Positions 35,707-43,503 of a DNA stretch of 64,000 nt are shown in pieces. The stretch is from Dechloromonas denitrificans (GTDB lineage Bacteria > Pseudomonadota > Gammaproteobacteria > Burkholderiales > Rhodocyclaceae). The position numbers and the translations under genes are program-made. Location of the stretch: NCBI RefSeq assembly GCF_001551835.1, contig NZ_LODL01000002.1:111588-175587 (forward strand), given 5' to 3'. The notes under the pieces were generated by a model. It searched no databases. It saw only the letters and a list, made by a program, of their open reading frames with translations, and was not told the DNA's origin. Numbering within the stretch: position 1 is the first letter of the stretch; each line of letters opens with the position of its first letter.

Positions 35707-36414
35707 CACCTGCTGAAGCGTCGCCTTCAACTCGGTCCGCTTGTGCAAGCCGGGAATCAGGTCGGCGACGGCGACATAGATCATGCTCGCCGCAGCCAGG
35801 CCGAGTAGCGTCGGAATCCACTCGGTCAATTCGGACAGGGCAAAATAGGCGAGCATTGCCCCGACCAAGGTCGCCAGACTGGACAGCAGATTGAAGGCCA
35901 GGGCGCGCACCTTGCTGTAGCCGGAGTGCAGCAGGATCAGATAATCGCCGACTTCCTGCGGAATTTCGTGGGCGATGATGGCCAGCGCGGTGACGATGCC
36001 GAGTTCGGTACTTTCCAGGAAGGCCGCCGCGATCAGGATGCCGTCCACAAAGTTGTGGAAGGTATCGCCGACCAGGATGAGCAGGCCGGAACGTCCATGA
36101 TCGTGCGCCGGCGCATGTGCCTCATGCGCCTCGCAATGGTCGTGGTGGCAATGCCGCCAGAGAACCAGTTTCTCCAGGACAAAAAAGACCATGATGCCGA
36201 ACAGTACAGTCGCCGCCATGTTGTGCGGCTCGCCATGCTCGAGGGCGTGCGGCAGGATTTCCAGAAAAGCAGCGCCGAGCAACGCACCAATCGCGTAGGA
36301 AATCAGCATGCTGACTCGCTGAGTACCAACCGCGACGCTTAGGGCCGCCGCTGCGACAACGCTCAAAACGCCGCCCGCCAGCGACACGGCAATAATCCAG
36401 GAAAGAGTACTCAC
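35647..36414 (-). CDS. ZIP family metal transporter
   Basis: This 255-residue membrane protein is a ZIP family transporter, probably for zinc or another divalent metal. Family marks are LPHALEHGEPHN, the His-rich loop CHHDHCEAHEAHAPAHDHG between helices 3 and 4, GDTFHNFVDGILIAAAF and IAHEIPQEVGDYLILLHSG, where the His and Glu line the pore. It is a single gene with an overlapping convergent neighbour. Confidence 0.94.
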   Translation of the reverse strand: MSTLSWIIAVSLAGGVLSVVAAAALSVAVGTQRVSMLISYAIGALLGAAFLEILPHALEHGEPHNMAATVLFGIMVFFVLEKLVLWRHCHHDHCEAHEAHAPAHDHGRSGLLILVGDTFHNFVDGILIAAAFLESTELGIVTALAIIAHEIPQEVGDYLILLHSGYSKVRALAFNLLSSLATLVGAMLAYFALSELTEWIPTLLGLAAASMIYVAVADLIPGLHKRTELKATLQQVLLIGLGIGSIALVRTLVGE

Positions 36415-36444
36415 AGGGGTCTGATACTTGGGGAAAGGCGCGGA

Positions 36445-37446
36445 TTATACGCCCTCGCCCCCGTCGACCGCCGGCTCATCCGTTCGTGAGCGACGAACCC
36501 CGCCCGAGGCCTGCACCTCGGCCAGCAACCAGCAGCGAAAGGCCGCGACCGAGTCGCGCTCGGCGACGGCCTTGCGCATGACCAGATAATAAGCGTAGGG
36601 GGAAGGCACCGAAAGCTCGAAGGGAACGACCAGGCGTCCTGCGGCCACATCGGCCTCGACCAGCGGCTGCAAGGCCAGCGCGACGCCCTGTGCTTCAAGC
36701 GCCGCCTCAACTGCCAGCAGCGCATTCGAAAAGCGCGGGCCGCGCTGCGCTTCGACGCCACGCACTCCGGCACTGGCCAGCCATTCCCGCCAGCTCGGCT
36801 GACGCTCCTCATCCTCGATCGTTTCATCATGAATCAGCACATGCCGAGCCAGATCTTCGGGCACCTTTAGCGGCGGTCCAAGTTCGAGCAAACGCGGACT
36901 GCAGACCGGCACCCAGTCCGGGGAAAGAATCTGCTCGACCCGAAAGCCCGGGTAGTTGCCGGTGCCATAGCGAATCGCCAGCGCGCTGCTCGCCGCACGC
37001 AGATCGACGGGCTCGCCTTCCAGTTCGCGCTTTTCACCCCGCCGGTCGACGGCATCGCCACTGCTCGAAAGGCGCAACTTGACCTCCGGGCAGGCGGCGG
37101 CAAAGCGGGGCAGGCGCGGCACCAGCCAGCGCGCGGCAAACGACGGCGGCGCCAGGATGGTCAGGACACCATCACCGGGGCGGCGGGTACTATCGACGGC
37201 GCTGGCAAAGCATTCAAAACCCTCCCGTACCTTGGGCAGCATAGCGCTCCCTTCAGCCGTGATTTCCAGCGCGCGAGTCAGCCGGCGAAACAGGCTGACG
37301 CCGAGATACTCTTCCAGCGTCTTGATCTGCTGACTGATCGCCGCCGGCGTGACATGCAGTTCTTCGGCTGCCTTTTTGAAGCTCAGATGGCGACTGGCTG
37401 CTTCAAAAGCACGCATGGCGGACAGGGGGGGCAGGCGATAAGCCAT
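36445..37446 (-). CDS. LysR-type regulator (GcvA-like)
   Basis: This 333-residue regulator has an N-terminal winged helix-turn-helix (RAFEAASRHLSFKKAAEELHVTPAAISQQIKTLEEYLGVSLFRR) and an effector domain. The sequence resembles GcvA-type members. The ATG lies only 2 bases from a 16-bp repeat that is found again upstream of the CoA-transferase gene, so the protein probably controls itself and that gene. Confidence 0.93.
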   Translation of the reverse strand: MAYRLPPLSAMRAFEAASRHLSFKKAAEELHVTPAAISQQIKTLEEYLGVSLFRRLTRALEITAEGSAMLPKVREGFECFASAVDSTRRPGDGVLTILAPPSFAARWLVPRLPRFAAACPEVKLRLSSSGDAVDRRGEKRELEGEPVDLRAASSALAIRYGTGNYPGFRVEQILSPDWVPVCSPRLLELGPPLKVPEDLARHVLIHDETIEDEERQPSWREWLASAGVRGVEAQRGPRFSNALLAVEAALEAQGVALALQPLVEADVAAGRLVVPFELSVPSPYAYYLVMRKAVAERDSVAAFRCWLLAEVQASGGVRRSRTDEPAVDGGEGV

Positions 37447-37448
37447 TA

Positions 37449-37464
37449 ACGATTAAGATTTTCT
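37449..37464. promoter_or_regulatory. operator candidate, copy 1 (ACGATTAAGATTTTCT)
   Basis: An identical 16-bp sequence occurs again at 37821-37836. Its core TTAAGATTTTCT fits the T-N11-A pattern of LysR sites. It directly precedes the start of the LysR gene. Confidence 0.5.
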
Positions 37465-37574
37465 AAAGTGTCAGATCATAAATTGTCGTTTGCCGCCGGG
37501 CAAGCCGATCACTATCTTTCACCCTACGCCGCCGCTGCGGTGCTTTTGTCCGATAGTGAAAGGAAGTACCAGAA

Positions 37575-37796
37575 ATGAAACGATCCCTGCTCGTTGCCGC
37601 CCTGCTCGCCATAGCCCTGACCGCTTGCGGCAAGAAGGAAGAAGCGACGACTGCCCTGCCCGCCCCGGCCACAACCCCCGCCTTGCCGGCAGCCGCGCCC
37701 GACAGCCAGGCCGAAACCCCGAAGGCTGCCGATGCTTCCGCCCCGCTGGCAGCGCCGGACGCAAAGCCGGCCGGCGAGGAAAAGCCGGCGAACTGA
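37575..37796 (+). CDS. small Ala/Pro-rich lipoprotein
   Basis: This 73-residue lipoprotein has a signal peptide with lipobox LTAC (Cys18) and then a low-complexity tail rich in Ala, Pro, Glu and Lys (KKEEATTALPAPATTPALPAAAP...). Nothing suggests an enzyme; such tails act as spacers or are disordered. The start ATG follows AGGAAGTACCAGAA. It sits between the two copies of the LysR operator candidate. Confidence 0.65.
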   Translation: MKRSLLVAALLAIALTACGKKEEATTALPAPATTPALPAAAPDSQAETPKAADASAPLAAPDAKPAGEEKPAN

Positions 37797-37820
37797 TTGC
37801 TCGCCGCAAGCCGATCGCAC

Positions 37821-37836
37821 ACGATTAAGATTTTCT
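37821..37836. promoter_or_regulatory. operator candidate, copy 2 (ACGATTAAGATTTTCT)
   Basis: Second identical copy of the 16-bp repeat, here extended to TTAAGATTTTCTTA, an imperfect palindrome. It lies about 180 bases before the CoA-transferase start. Confidence 0.5.
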
Positions 37837-37936
37837 TACCTGTCGCGTAAAAAAATCTCGTTCGTTGGCTTTTCCGGCTTTTGTTAGATTTGCGCACCGT
37901 CTCCTCCAGACCTTAATGCGCTTTGGATCTGGATTT

Positions 37937-37962
37937 GAGCCCGCCTCGTGCGGGCTTTTTTT
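37937..37962 (+). terminator. Rho-independent terminator
   Basis: GAGCCCGC-CTCGT-GCGGGCTT is followed by TTTTT. It lies about 140 bases past the lipoprotein gene and 54 bases before the CoA-transferase start, so it could end a lipoprotein transcript or act as an attenuator for the next gene. Confidence 0.75.
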
Positions 37963-38015
37963 CGGCCCGGTCGACTGGAGACGTTTTCATACCGCTATTC
38001 AGGAGCATTGAGAAA

Positions 38016-39527
38016 ATGGGTGGAGCATCCCGCGTCCATAACGCAGCATTGCGCAGCAAGATCATGTCGGCCGAAGAGGCCGCCAATCTCATTCCGTCCG
38101 GCGTCAACGTCGGGATGAGCGGCTTTACCGGTGCAGGCTACCCGAAGGTTGTGCCTTCGGCGCTGGCCAAGCGCATCATGGACGCCAACCTGTACGGCAA
38201 AAAGTTCAAGATCGGCGTGTGGACCGGCGCCTCGACGGCCCCCGACCTCGATGGGGCGCTGGCCATGGTCGACGGCGTCGAACTGCGCCTGCCCTACCAG
38301 TCGGATCCGACCTGCCGCAAGCGGATCAATGCCGGCGAGATGGAGTACATCGACATCCATCTGTCGCACGTTGCCCAGTTCGTCTGGTCCGGCTTTCTCG
38401 GCAAGCTGGATATCGCCGTCGTCGAAGTCGCCGGCATTCTCGAAGACGGCCGCCTGATTCCCTCATCGTCGGTCGGCAACAACAAGACCTGGCTGGACCA
38501 GGCCGACAAGGTGATCCTCGAGGTCAACTCGTGGCAAAACCCGCATCTTGAGGGCATGCACGACATTTACTACGGGACCAGCCTGCCCCCCAACCGCCGG
38601 CCGATCCCCTTGATCAAGACCAGCGACCGGATCGGCGAGCCCTACCTGCGCTGTGACCCGAGCAAGGTGATTGCCGTCGTCGAAACGAACAGCCCAGACC
38701 GCAACTCCGCCTTTTCGACGCCGGACGACAATTCGCGCAAGATCGCCGGCCACATCCTTGAATTCATGGAGCATGAGGTCAAGCTGGGCCGCCTGCCCGC
38801 CAACCTGCTGCCCCTGCAATCCGGAGTCGGCAATATTGCCAATGCGGTAATGGGCAGCCTGAACGAGGGGCCGTTCGACAACCTGACTGCGTATACCGAA
38901 GTATTGCAGGACGGCATGCTGGAAATGCTCAAATCCGGCAAGCTGACCTGCGCCTCGGCCACTGCCTTTTCGCTCAGTTCCGGTGCGCTGGCGGAATTGA
39001 ATGCCGACCTCGAACGCTATCGCGACAGCATCATCCTGCGCCCGCAGGAGATCAGCAATCATCCGGAAATCATCCGCCGGCTGGGTGTAATTGCGATGAA
39101 CGGCATGATCGAGGCCGACATCTACGGCAACGTCAATTCAACGCATGTGATGGGTACCAAGATCATGAACGGCATCGGCGGTTCCGGCGATTTCGCCCGG
39201 AATGCCTATATCTCGATTTTCATGACCCCCTCGCAGGCCAAGAATGGCGAGATCTCCTGCATCGTGCCGATGGTCTCGCACGTCGATCATACCGAGCACG
39301 ATGTCCAGATCCTGGTAACCGAACAGGGCCTGGCCGACCTGCGTGGTCTGTCACCGAAACAACGTGCCAAGGTGGTCATCGAGAACTGTGCTCACCCGCA
39401 CTTCCGGCCGGCGCTGATGGATTACTACAAGCGCTCACTGGATCTATCGCCGGGTAAGCAAACGCCCCATTTGCTTGATGAAGCCCTGAGCTGGCACCTG
39501 AACTATCTGCGCAGCGGACGGATGTAA
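38016..39527 (+). CDS. succinyl-CoA:acetate CoA-transferase / acetyl-CoA hydrolase family
   Basis: This 503-residue enzyme exchanges CoA between succinyl-CoA and acetate or related acids; it is named acetyl-CoA hydrolase in many genomes. Catalytic Glu295 is in YTEVLQDGMLE, close to Glu294 of the characterised AarC, and the oxyanion and CoA sites are in GMSGFTGAGYPK and GGSGDFARNAYIS. The ATG at 38016 has AGGAG about 10 bases upstream; the longer frame begins before the terminator. It offers an ATP-free way to use acetate beside AcsA. Confidence 0.9.
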   Translation: MGGASRVHNAALRSKIMSAEEAANLIPSGVNVGMSGFTGAGYPKVVPSALAKRIMDANLYGKKFKIGVWTGASTAPDLDGALAMVDGVELRLPYQSDPTCRKRINAGEMEYIDIHLSHVAQFVWSGFLGKLDIAVVEVAGILEDGRLIPSSSVGNNKTWLDQADKVILEVNSWQNPHLEGMHDIYYGTSLPPNRRPIPLIKTSDRIGEPYLRCDPSKVIAVVETNSPDRNSAFSTPDDNSRKIAGHILEFMEHEVKLGRLPANLLPLQSGVGNIANAVMGSLNEGPFDNLTAYTEVLQDGMLEMLKSGKLTCASATAFSLSSGALAELNADLERYRDSIILRPQEISNHPEIIRRLGVIAMNGMIEADIYGNVNSTHVMGTKIMNGIGGSGDFARNAYISIFMTPSQAKNGEISCIVPMVSHVDHTEHDVQILVTEQGLADLRGLSPKQRAKVVIENCAHPHFRPALMDYYKRSLDLSPGKQTPHLLDEALSWHLNYLRSGRM

Positions 39528-39538
39528 GCCCCAGGCGT

Positions 39539-39567
39539 AAAAAAGGCAGCGCACGACACGCGCTGCC
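39539..39567 (-). terminator. Rho-independent terminator of chemoreceptor-like gene
   Basis: On the minus strand GGCAGCGC-7 nt-GCGCTGCC is followed by TTTTTT, 24 bases past the stop. Confidence 0.85.
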
Positions 39568-39591
39568 CTTGCTGCTACTTGAACACTTTCC

Positions 39592-40812
39592 TCAGAAAAG
39601 CTCGATATCGGAAGCGTCCGAGTTTTTCGCAGCGTTGCCCAGCAGCTTGATCGAGTCGCTCTTCTGATGCGAGTCGACCAGCAAAGCGACCAGTTTCTCC
39701 GAACGCTTCTTGAAGCGCAGCAGACCATCGGCCTCGCTCTGATCCTGATGCAGGCCGAGGAAGGCATGCAGGTACTGGCCAACGTGCAGCATGCGCTGGG
39801 TAATCCGCGTCATGCGCTGGGTCACCAGGTCCTCGAACTGGATGGCGAGTACTCCTTCCTGGGTCAAGCCATGCATCCGCTCGGTGACTTCGGTAATGTG
39901 ACGCGAGTGCTGACGCGCCTTATCGGTCAGCGAGAGCATTTCCTGGCCGAGACTGATCAGCGTCGCCTGGGAGTTTTCGGCAACACTCATGTCGGTCTTC
40001 GCCGCCTCTTCAACACGACCACCGACCGTACTCAGCGAATTGACGATATCGCCGAGAGCCTGACGAATTTCGACGTTGAAGGCACTGGTCCGGGCCGCCA
40101 GATCGCGCACTTCGTCGGCCACCACGGCAAAGCCGCGACCAGCCTCGCCGGCCCGTGCAGCTTCGATCGCCGCATTCAGGGCGAGCAGATCGGTTTGTTT
40201 GGTAATGCCGGCGATATCGTTGAGCTTGCTCGAAATCGTCGTTACCTGATCCTGGATCTGCTCGAAACCACTGGCGATTTCAACGCTGGCTTCGCGCAAG
40301 TCGCCCATTTTCCTGACGAATTCGGCAATCAGCGTTCGCGTTTCCTCGAAAAAGCGCTGCAAGCCGACCTGTTCGCGACTGGTTTCAGATTCGGAACCGG
40401 TCATGTCGAGCAGTTCGTCGATCAATGACTTCAGAACCTGGCGCTGATCGGAAGAGTTGGATTCGAGGCCGGTCAGGCTTCCCGACAGCGTACTCACCGA
40501 GTCCCGGATAATCTTCTGCGCGCCCTCGATCTCCCGCTCCAGATCGGCGAATTGCAACTCGGCATGGGCCATCGCCTCGTTCGAGAGGACGTGGTACTCG
40601 CTCATGATGTTTTCAAGATTCTTCATGTTCTGGCTTTGCCGGGATTTCCAGCGCCCCCGCTCCCGATGCGAAAGCATCGTCGCGCCAGCGATCAGGGCGA
40701 GTGGCAGTAGCAGCAACACTGGCGACAAGGCTCCGACAAATTGCCCCCAGCCCCAGATCCCGGCCAGCGTGACAATGGTCAACCAGGTCAGAAGGTCGTC
40801 AATACGTTTCAT
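39592..40812 (-). CDS. methyl-accepting chemotaxis-like protein without sensor domain
   Basis: This 406-residue protein has two N-terminal helices ([18 protein letters not shown] and [19 protein letters not shown]) with almost no periplasmic loop, then a coiled-coil signalling domain. The hairpin tip reads [35 protein letters not shown], the chemoreceptor signature. It lacks a periplasmic ligand-binding domain, so it probably senses an internal or membrane-linked cue. The C-terminal part after the hairpin ([24 protein letters not shown]...) is longer than in classical receptors. No CheR pentapeptide is present. Confidence 0.9.
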   Translation of the reverse strand: MKRIDDLLTWLTIVTLAGIWGWGQFVGALSPVLLLLPLALIAGATMLSHRERGRWKSRQSQNMKNLENIMSEYHVLSNEAMAHAELQFADLEREIEGAQKIIRDSVSTLSGSLTGLESNSSDQRQVLKSLIDELLDMTGSESETSREQVGLQRFFEETRTLIAEFVRKMGDLREASVEIASGFEQIQDQVTTISSKLNDIAGITKQTDLLALNAAIEAARAGEAGRGFAVVADEVRDLAARTSAFNVEIRQALGDIVNSLSTVGGRVEEAAKTDMSVAENSQATLISLGQEMLSLTDKARQHSRHITEVTERMHGLTQEGVLAIQFEDLVTQRMTRITQRMLHVGQYLHAFLGLHQDQSEADGLLRFKKRSEKLVALLVDSHQKSDSIKLLGNAAKNSDASDIELF

Positions 40813-40836
40813 CTAGAAGTCTCGATTGCATGACTG

Positions 40837-40861
40837 AAAAAGCCCCCTGCAACCGGCAGGG
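40837..40861 (-). terminator. Rho-independent terminator of pgeF
   Basis: CCCTGC-CGGTT-GCAGGG on the minus strand is followed by GGCTTTTT. It lies about 80 bases past the pgeF stop. Confidence 0.75.
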
Positions 40862-40939
40862 CAGCGCATTAGGCAATATGTTACTTGGCCCGGCCTTGAT
40901 CCATGGCAAGGATGGCCCGCTATTTGACCAGACAAGTCG

Positions 40940-41665
40940 CTAGACCAGCCAGATCAGACTGGCCATGCGGCCGGTCACCCCGTCCCGCCGGTAGGAGAAA
41001 AAACGGGCGGCATCACTGACGGTACACAGCTCGCCGCCACTGATCGAGCCGAGACCGAGCGATGAAAGACGCTGGCGGGCCAGGAGATAGATGTCGGCCA
41101 GCCACTTGTCCCCTCCATGACCGACGAAAGCGGCAGCGGCGAGCGGATCACGGGCAACGAAGGCAGTACGCACCTCATCCCCCACCTCGAAGCAGCTCGG
41201 GCCAATGGCCGGGCCAAGCCAGGCGAGGAGTTCGCCCGGCGGCACACCCATGGCTGCCACCGTCGTTTCCAGCACGCCGTCCAGCAAGCCACGCCAACCG
41301 GCATGGGCGGCGGCGACGACACTGCCTGCCCGGTCGCAGAAGAGCACCGGCAGACAATCGGCCGTCATCACGGCGCAAACGGTACCGGACCGGCGGGCAT
41401 AAGCGGCATCGGCCTCGGGCATTTTTGCCGAAATATCAGCGTCGACCGCAGCAATGCCATGCACCTGGCGCAACCACAGCGGCTCAGCCGGCAAATGCCG
41501 ACGTAGCAGGGCACGATTGGCCTCGACATGGACGAGGTCGTCCCCGACATGATCACCCAGATTCAAACTGCGCCAGGGCGCCGCACTGCAGCCACCGCTA
41601 CGCAGGGTTTGCAGCGCCCGGACGTTGGCCGGGACCGGCCAATCCGGGACCAGCAACTCAGCCAT
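40940..41665 (-). CDS. pgeF: peptidoglycan editing factor / multicopper-fold polyphenol oxidase (YfiH)
   Basis: This 241-residue zinc-binding protein of the YfiH/LACC1 family is thought to remove wrong amino acids from muropeptides and to have purine nucleoside activity. Conserved pieces are WLRQVHG (His), AVMTADCLPVLFCD (Cys), AAHAGWRGLLDGVLE (His) and GPAIGPSCFEVGDEV. It follows rluD directly, overlapping its last 8 bases, as in many proteobacteria. Confidence 0.93.
   Translation of the reverse strand: MAELLVPDWPVPANVRALQTLRSGGCSAAPWRSLNLGDHVGDDLVHVEANRALLRRHLPAEPLWLRQVHGIAAVDADISAKMPEADAAYARRSGTVCAVMTADCLPVLFCDRAGSVVAAAHAGWRGLLDGVLETTVAAMGVPPGELLAWLGPAIGPSCFEVGDEVRTAFVARDPLAAAAFVGHGGDKWLADIYLLARQRLSSLGLGSISGGELCTVSDAARFFSYRRDGVTGRMASLIWLV
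41441..41450 (-). repeat. uptake-sequence-like core TGCGGTCGAC
   Basis: On the minus strand preceded by GC and followed by TGATATTTCGGCAAAAATGC. Inside pgeF, encoding AAVDADIS. Confidence 0.6.
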
Positions 41666-42614
41666 AACGCAGTTGGTCGAGCAGATCGCGCATATCTGCC
41701 GGCAGCGGCACTTCCCACTGCATTTTAAGCCCGGTCAGCGGATGCACCAGGCCGAGACGGGTGGCGTGCAGCGCCTGGCGGTGGAATTCCGGCAACTTCG
41801 GGTTGCGCTTGCCGTAGACCTGGTCGCCAACCAGCGGATGATGGATGGCCGCCATATGGACACGGATCTGGTGGGTACGCCCGGTTTCCAGCGAGCACTC
41901 GACGAAGGTGGTATAGGTAAAGGCTTCGAGGATGCGGATGTTGGTGATTGCCGGCTTGCCGCCCCGATTTTCCGGCACCACGGCCATCTTGATGCGCAGC
42001 GACGGATGCCGGCCGATTGGCTCGTTGACCGTCCCCTCATGCTTCATCGCGCCAGCCGCCAGCGCCAGGTAGATGCGCCGCACGGTGCGGGCCTGCAACT
42101 GACGGACGAGGTCGGTCTGCGCCTCCAGCGTCTTGGCGACGACTAGCAGGCCACTGGTGTCCTTGTCCAGCCGATGCACGATGCCGGCCCGCGGCACCGC
42201 CTCGATGCCCGGCACGTGGTGAAGCAGCGCATTCATCAGCGTACCGCTCCAATTGCCGCTGCCCGGATGCACGACCAGCCCGGCCGGCTTGTTGATGACG
42301 AGCAGGGTTTCATCTTCGAAGACGACATCAAGCGGAATATCTTCCGGCTGTTCGGCCAGCACATGGGCCTCCACCGGTGCCTCGACGAGCAGGCGCTCGC
42401 CACCGAGCAACTTGCGCTTGGGTTCGCTCTCGACTTTTCCATCAACCTGAACGCAGCCTTCCCGCACCCAGGCTTGCAGACGGTTACGGGAATGCTGCGG
42501 CAGCAGTTCAGCCAGCACCTGATCAAGACGCCGACCGTAGCTGGCGTCAGGAACCGTCAGGTGGAGCGGCTCAGTTCGGCTATAATCGCCGGAATCTTCA
42601 ATAGGATCGTTCAT
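41658..42614 (-). CDS. rluD: 23S rRNA pseudouridine(1911/1915/1917) synthase
   Basis: This 318-residue enzyme modifies helix 69 of 23S rRNA. It has an S4 domain (YGRRLDQVLAELLPQHSRNRLQAWVREGCVQVDGK) and the catalytic HRLDKDTSGLLVVAKT (Asp), then HQIRVHMA and GDQVYGKRNPKL. The ATG at 42614 begins MNDPIEDSGDYS; a longer frame runs into bamD and is not credible. The start overlaps the divergent bamD start as CATG. Confidence 0.94.
   Translation of the reverse strand: MNDPIEDSGDYSRTEPLHLTVPDASYGRRLDQVLAELLPQHSRNRLQAWVREGCVQVDGKVESEPKRKLLGGERLLVEAPVEAHVLAEQPEDIPLDVVFEDETLLVINKPAGLVVHPGSGNWSGTLMNALLHHVPGIEAVPRAGIVHRLDKDTSGLLVVAKTLEAQTDLVRQLQARTVRRIYLALAAGAMKHEGTVNEPIGRHPSLRIKMAVVPENRGGKPAITNIRILEAFTYTTFVECSLETGRTHQIRVHMAAIHHPLVGDQVYGKRNPKLPEFHRQALHATRLGLVHPLTGLKMQWEVPLPADMRDLLDQLRYG
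42581..42586 (+). promoter_or_regulatory. -10 element (TATAAT) for bamD inside rluD
   Basis: A perfect TATAAT lies about 30 bases before the bamD ATG, within the N-terminal codons of rluD on the other strand. The -35 region (CAGGTG or GTCAGG) is weak. Confidence 0.55.
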
Positions 42615-43440
42615 GATGCGAAGTTTACCCGCATTCCAGTCATTCCCCGCCCTCTTCCGTCTGTTCCTGGCACTTTTCGTCGCCGGCGTCATGGCTGGTT
42701 GCAGTTCGTTCGGCAATGGTCCGGATGAAACCGCCGGCTGGTCAGCCAGCAAGCTTTACTCCTCGGCCAAGGACTCGCAGGAAGATGGCGCCTGGGACAA
42801 GGCGGCCAAATACCTGGAAAAGCTGGAATCGCGCTACCCCTACGGCCGCTTCGCCCAGCAAGCCCAGCTTGAACTCGGCTATGTCTACTGGAAGGGCAAT
42901 GAGCCCGGTTCGGCGCTGGCCGCCTGCGACCGCTTCATCAAGCTGCACCCGAACCATCCGGCCGTCGATTATGTCTATTACCTGAAAGGCCTGATCAACT
43001 TCAACGAAGATCTCGGCTTGGCCGGCTTGATCAGCACGCAGGACCCGACCGAACGTGACCCGAAGGCAGCCCGCGATGCGTTCGATGCCTTTCGCGAACT
43101 GGTCATCCGTTTCCCGAACAGCAAATACACACCGGATGCCAGCAAGCGCCTGAACTATCTGGTCAACGCGATGGCCTCGCAGGAAGTCAACGTCGCCCGC
43201 TACTACATCAAGCGGGGCGCCTACATTGCAGCGGCCAATCGCGCCCAGATGGCGATCAAGACCTACCCGCAGGCCCCGGCCAACGAGGAAGCGCTGTTCG
43301 TCATGATCACCGCCTACGACAAGCTGGGCATGACCGATCTGCGCGACGATGCCGACCGGGTGCTGCGCCAGAACTATCCGAACAGCCGTTATTACAAGGA
43401 TGGCCTGGAGCGCAAGGTGGCCTGGTGGAAGCTCTGGTAA
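42613..43440 (+). CDS. bamD: outer membrane assembly lipoprotein BamD
   Basis: This 275-residue lipoprotein is an essential part of the BAM complex that inserts outer membrane proteins. The lipobox is VMAGC (Cys29) after a hydrophobic stretch. The body has TPR-like repeats, for example WDKAAKYLEKLESRYPYGRFAQQAQLELGYVYWKGNEPGSALAACDRFIKLHPNHP. Two adjacent ATG codons (42613, 42616) are possible, with AGGA 6 or 9 bases upstream. It faces rluD in opposite orientation. Confidence 0.95.
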   Translation: MMRSLPAFQSFPALFRLFLALFVAGVMAGCSSFGNGPDETAGWSASKLYSSAKDSQEDGAWDKAAKYLEKLESRYPYGRFAQQAQLELGYVYWKGNEPGSALAACDRFIKLHPNHPAVDYVYYLKGLINFNEDLGLAGLISTQDPTERDPKAARDAFDAFRELVIRFPNSKYTPDASKRLNYLVNAMASQEVNVARYYIKRGAYIAAANRAQMAIKTYPQAPANEEALFVMITAYDKLGMTDLRDDADRVLRQNYPNSRYYKDGLERKVAWWKLW

Positions 43441-43467
43441 GACGACCAGCCAACTGCTAGCAAGACA

Positions 43468-43492
43468 ACGATGCCCGCCCTGCGGGCATCGT
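43468..43492. terminator. bidirectional stem-loop between bamD and kinase gene
   Basis: ACGATGCCCGC-CCT-GCGGGCATCGT forms an 11-bp perfect stem 28 bases after bamD and 12 bases after the end of the convergent gene. Only short T-runs flank it. Confidence 0.75.
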
Positions 43493-43503
43493 GCTTTCCG
43501 GCC

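Noticed and set aside
37499..37816. Direct repeat GCAAGCCGATC near the LysR operators as a separate binding site
   Set aside because: Only 11 bases, in different order relative to the operator in the two places; mentioned with the operator instead.
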